Assembly (NCBI GenBank): GCA_041906465.1
Contig: JAYRJE010000001.1
Location: 186,001 to 250,000 of the forward strand
Length of the DNA: 64,000 nucleotides
Source: Didemnitutus sp041906465
GTDB taxonomy: Bacteria > Verrucomicrobiota > Verrucomicrobiia > Opitutales > Opitutaceae
Direction: 5' to 3'
Below the pieces are notes generated by a model. The model saw only the letters and a list, made by a program, of their open reading frames with translations, was not told the DNA's origin and did not search any database. The first letter of the stretch is position 1; every line of letters begins with the position of its first letter. The position numbers and the translations under genes were made by a program. Below are positions 61,923 through 64,000 of this stretch, one piece after another.

Positions 61923-63974
61923 TCAACGCCGCGCCGATTTCGGGCGGCGTTTTTCTTTGCCGTAATCACCACCGCGCCCGCGGGCGGGTTTCGCGCCGAT
62001 GGCGACTTTGCCACCACCCGACTTGAGCGTCGCGATCTGATCACGCAGCAGCGCCGCACGCTCGAACTCGAGCCGGTTCGCCGCCTCCTGCATCTCGTCC
62101 TCGAGCTCCGCGATGACCGCCGCGACATCGTCCACGTTCTCGGCCACCACAACGGCATTCCGATCCTCGCCCGTGCCGTCATAGACGTGGAGGCTCGCCT
62201 GCGCCGCACGCTTGACGCTGCGCGGCGTGATGCCGTGCTCCGCATTGTAGGCCATCTGCTTCTCGCGACGACGCTTCGTCTCCTCGATCGTCCGCCGGAT
62301 GGATTCGGTTACGACGTCTGCATAAAAAATCACCCGTCCCTTTTCATGGCGCGCCGCGCGCCCGGCCGTCTGCAGCAAGCTCGTCTCGCTGCGCAGAAAA
62401 CCTTCCTTGTCCGCATCCAAAATCGCCACCAATGCCACTTCCGGCAGATCGAGGCCCTCACGCAGCAGGTTGATGCCAACGAGCACGTCGAAGTTGCCCT
62501 GGCGAAGATTGCGCAGGATCTCGACACGTTCGAGTGCATCGATGTCGGAGTGCAGATACTCGACGCGAATCTTCGCGTCGCGCAGGTAGCTCGTGATGTC
62601 CTCGGACAGCCGCTTCGTGAGCGTCGTCACGAGCACACGCTCCCCCTGCTCCACCGCGCGCCGGATTTCGCCGATCATGTCTTCGACCTGGCCCTTCGTG
62701 GGACGCAGTGAAATCTCCGGATCGAGCAGGCCGGTCGGGCGGATGACTTGCTCGGCGACCACCGTGGACCGTTCCATCTCGAACTTCGCCGGCGTGGCGG
62801 AGACGTAGAGCGTCTGCCCGGTGATCTGCTGAAACTCCGGAAAGCTTTGCGGGCGGTTGTCGAGCGCCGAGGGCAGGCGGAAGCCGAAGTTCACCAGCGT
62901 CTGCTTGCGCGCGAGGTCGCCCGCATGCATGCCGCCGATCTGCGAGACGGTGACATGGCTCTCGTCGATGAATGTCAGAAAATCCTTCGGGAAAAAGTCG
63001 ATCAGGCAGAACGGCCGCTCGCCGGACTTCCGGCCCGTGAGATGCAGCGAGTAGTTCTCGATGCCGTTGCAGAAGCCCATTTCCTGCAGCATCTCGAGGT
63101 CGTAGGTCGTGCGCATCTTGATGCGCTGCGCCTCGAGGAACTTCTGCTCGCGCTCGAACACCGCCACGCGATCGGCGAGTTCGCGCTTGATGCCGCTGAT
63201 CGCACCTTCGAGCCGACCGCGCGAGGTGACGTATTGGTTCGCCGGGTAAAGATCGAACTGATCGATCTTGCGCAGCACGGCGCCACTCACCGGTTCGAAC
63301 TCCGTCAGCGACTCGATCTCGTCGCCGAAAAATTCCACGCGCAACCCGTGCTCGAGATAAGCGGGCATCACGTCCACGACGTCGCCGCGCACGCGGAACA
63401 TGCCGCGCTTCAGCTCGTAGTCGTTTCGCTCGTAAAGATTGTCGACCAGCCGCTCGAGTAGCCTCTGCCGCCCCATCTCGTCGCCCCGGCGGATTTGGAT
63501 GCGCATCTCCGAAAACTCCTCGGGCGAGCCGAGACCGTAGATGCAGGATACGCTCGCCACCACGATCACATCGCGCCGGCTCACGAGCGAACTCGTGGTC
63601 GAGATGCGCAGACGCTCGATCTCCTCGTTGATCGACGAATCCTTCTCGATGTAAGTGTCGCTCGACGGCACGTAGGCCTCGGGCTGGTAGTAGTCGTAGT
63701 AGCTGACGAAGTATTCGACCGCGTTCTCCGGGAAGAAATTCTTGAACTCCGAGTAGAGCTGCGCCGCCAGCGTCTTGTTGTGCGAGATGATGAGCGTCGG
63801 CCGATCCAACTGCGCGATCACGTTGGCCATCGTGAACGTCTTCCCCGAACCCGTGACGCCGAGCAGCGTCTGGTCGCGATTCCCGGCGCGCAGCGACGCG
63901 ACGAGCTTCTCGATCGCCTGCGGCTGGTCGCCCGTCGGCTGGTAATCGGCATGCAGTTTGAACAAGGGCATCAT
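61923..63974 (-). CDS. uvrB: Excinuclease ABC subunit B
   Basis: DNA damage-loading helicase of nucleotide excision repair. The 683-residue protein (from ATG 63974; a second ATG follows directly) has FKLHADYQPTGDQPQAIEKL, Walker A GVTGSGKT (39-46), the beta-hairpin region YYDYYQPEAYVPSSDTYIEK, DESH-like IDESHVTV, motif VI QTAGRAARHEKG and a C-terminal UVR domain (ELEDEMQEAANRLEFERAAL). The last codons fold into a terminator hairpin that serves the convergent lipoprotein gene. Its upstream region runs off the window. Confidence 0.96.
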   Translation of the reverse strand: MMPLFKLHADYQPTGDQPQAIEKLVASLRAGNRDQTLLGVTGSGKTFTMANVIAQLDRPTLIISHNKTLAAQLYSEFKNFFPENAVEYFVSYYDYYQPEAYVPSSDTYIEKDSSINEEIERLRISTTSSLVSRRDVIVVASVSCIYGLGSPEEFSEMRIQIRRGDEMGRQRLLERLVDNLYERNDYELKRGMFRVRGDVVDVMPAYLEHGLRVEFFGDEIESLTEFEPVSGAVLRKIDQFDLYPANQYVTSRGRLEGAISGIKRELADRVAVFEREQKFLEAQRIKMRTTYDLEMLQEMGFCNGIENYSLHLTGRKSGERPFCLIDFFPKDFLTFIDESHVTVSQIGGMHAGDLARKQTLVNFGFRLPSALDNRPQSFPEFQQITGQTLYVSATPAKFEMERSTVVAEQVIRPTGLLDPEISLRPTKGQVEDMIGEIRRAVEQGERVLVTTLTKRLSEDITSYLRDAKIRVEYLHSDIDALERVEILRNLRQGNFDVLVGINLLREGLDLPEVALVAILDADKEGFLRSETSLLQTAGRAARHEKGRVIFYADVVTESIRRTIEETKRRREKQMAYNAEHGITPRSVKRAAQASLHVYDGTGEDRNAVVVAENVDDVAAVIAELEDEMQEAANRLEFERAALLRDQIATLKSGGGKVAIGAKPARGRGGDYGKEKRRPKSARR
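61925..61955 (+). terminator. Rho-independent terminator of the lipoprotein gene, inside the 3' end of uvrB
   Basis: Stem AACGCCGC, 11-base loop, GCGGCGTT, then TTTCTTTG on the plus strand. It ends the plus-strand lipoprotein transcript. The uvrB stop codon (61923-61925) abuts its left arm, so the stem also codes the last uvrB residues (Arg/Pro-rich tail). Confidence 0.7.
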
Positions 63975-64000
63975 GAGACGGCTAACCAAACTCGGGCGCG

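Overview
The window is GC-rich, gene-dense bacterial chromosome. The best taxonomic clue is a seven-gene cluster of pseudopilins (10538-15784) holding all four Verru_Chthon cassette proteins (A, B, C, D), families known essentially from Verrucomicrobiota. The conserved gene content and several families of intergenic hairpin repeats fit the Opitutaceae branch. That placement is inference from protein character, not a database match.

Layout, left to right. 1-3132: 5' end of a DegT-type aminotransferase, hemD and hemC just downstream of tRNA-Val, and asd. 3133-9253: an L,D-transpeptidase-like protein, a P1B-4 metal-efflux ATPase, a DinG-type helicase, a PP2C phosphatase and a TPR protein. 9358-15784: a nucleotidyltransferase, tRNA-Met(CAT), and the pseudopilin/Verru_Chthon operon, whose first gene encodes a lipoprotein version of a GspG-like pseudopilin. 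15918-23752: acs, a short divergent rho paralogue, a large unknown protein, a YhaM-type exoribonuclease and small proteins. 23754-32259: a minus-strand run coaE, full-length rho, pilB-like 2, pilT, pilB-like 1, pilC. 32324-35097: HD hydrolase, comM and a small membrane protein.

35258-39232 is an accessory segment of visibly lower GC beside tRNA-Glu(CTC). Its left edge is a junction where a truncated secreted Fn3-type protein abuts a truncated AAA/TOPRIM nuclease. It carries a complete three-gene toxin-antitoxin-chaperone (TAC) module: a HigB-type toxin, an XRE antitoxin and a SecB-like chaperone, all overlapping, with a palindromic operator that covers the toxin Shine-Dalgarno. Two small related unknown genes follow. 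This is the most interesting system in the window.

39371-64000 returns to core genes: ndk, two large membrane proteins (one GT87-like), photolyase, RNase R, a NtrC-type response regulator and, 3 kb away, a matching histidine kinase with an outer-membrane barrel and a coiled-coil secreted protein between them. Then come a two-subunit molybdenum oxidoreductase, a six-gene operon (acylphosphatase, ABC ATPase, ABC permease, TPR protein, membrane protein, MenA), two small proteins and uvrB.

A second theme is repeats. Many intergenic gaps hold short perfect hairpins flanked by GTAGG/CCTAC or GTGGGAGC/GCTCCCAC, often as inverted pairs or mosaics. In at least three genes the TAG of the repeat is the stop codon. 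Two further interspersed families (CACACGGAA-type and CACAGATGAACAC-type) also occur. No CRISPR array, rRNA, transposase or integrase gene was seen.
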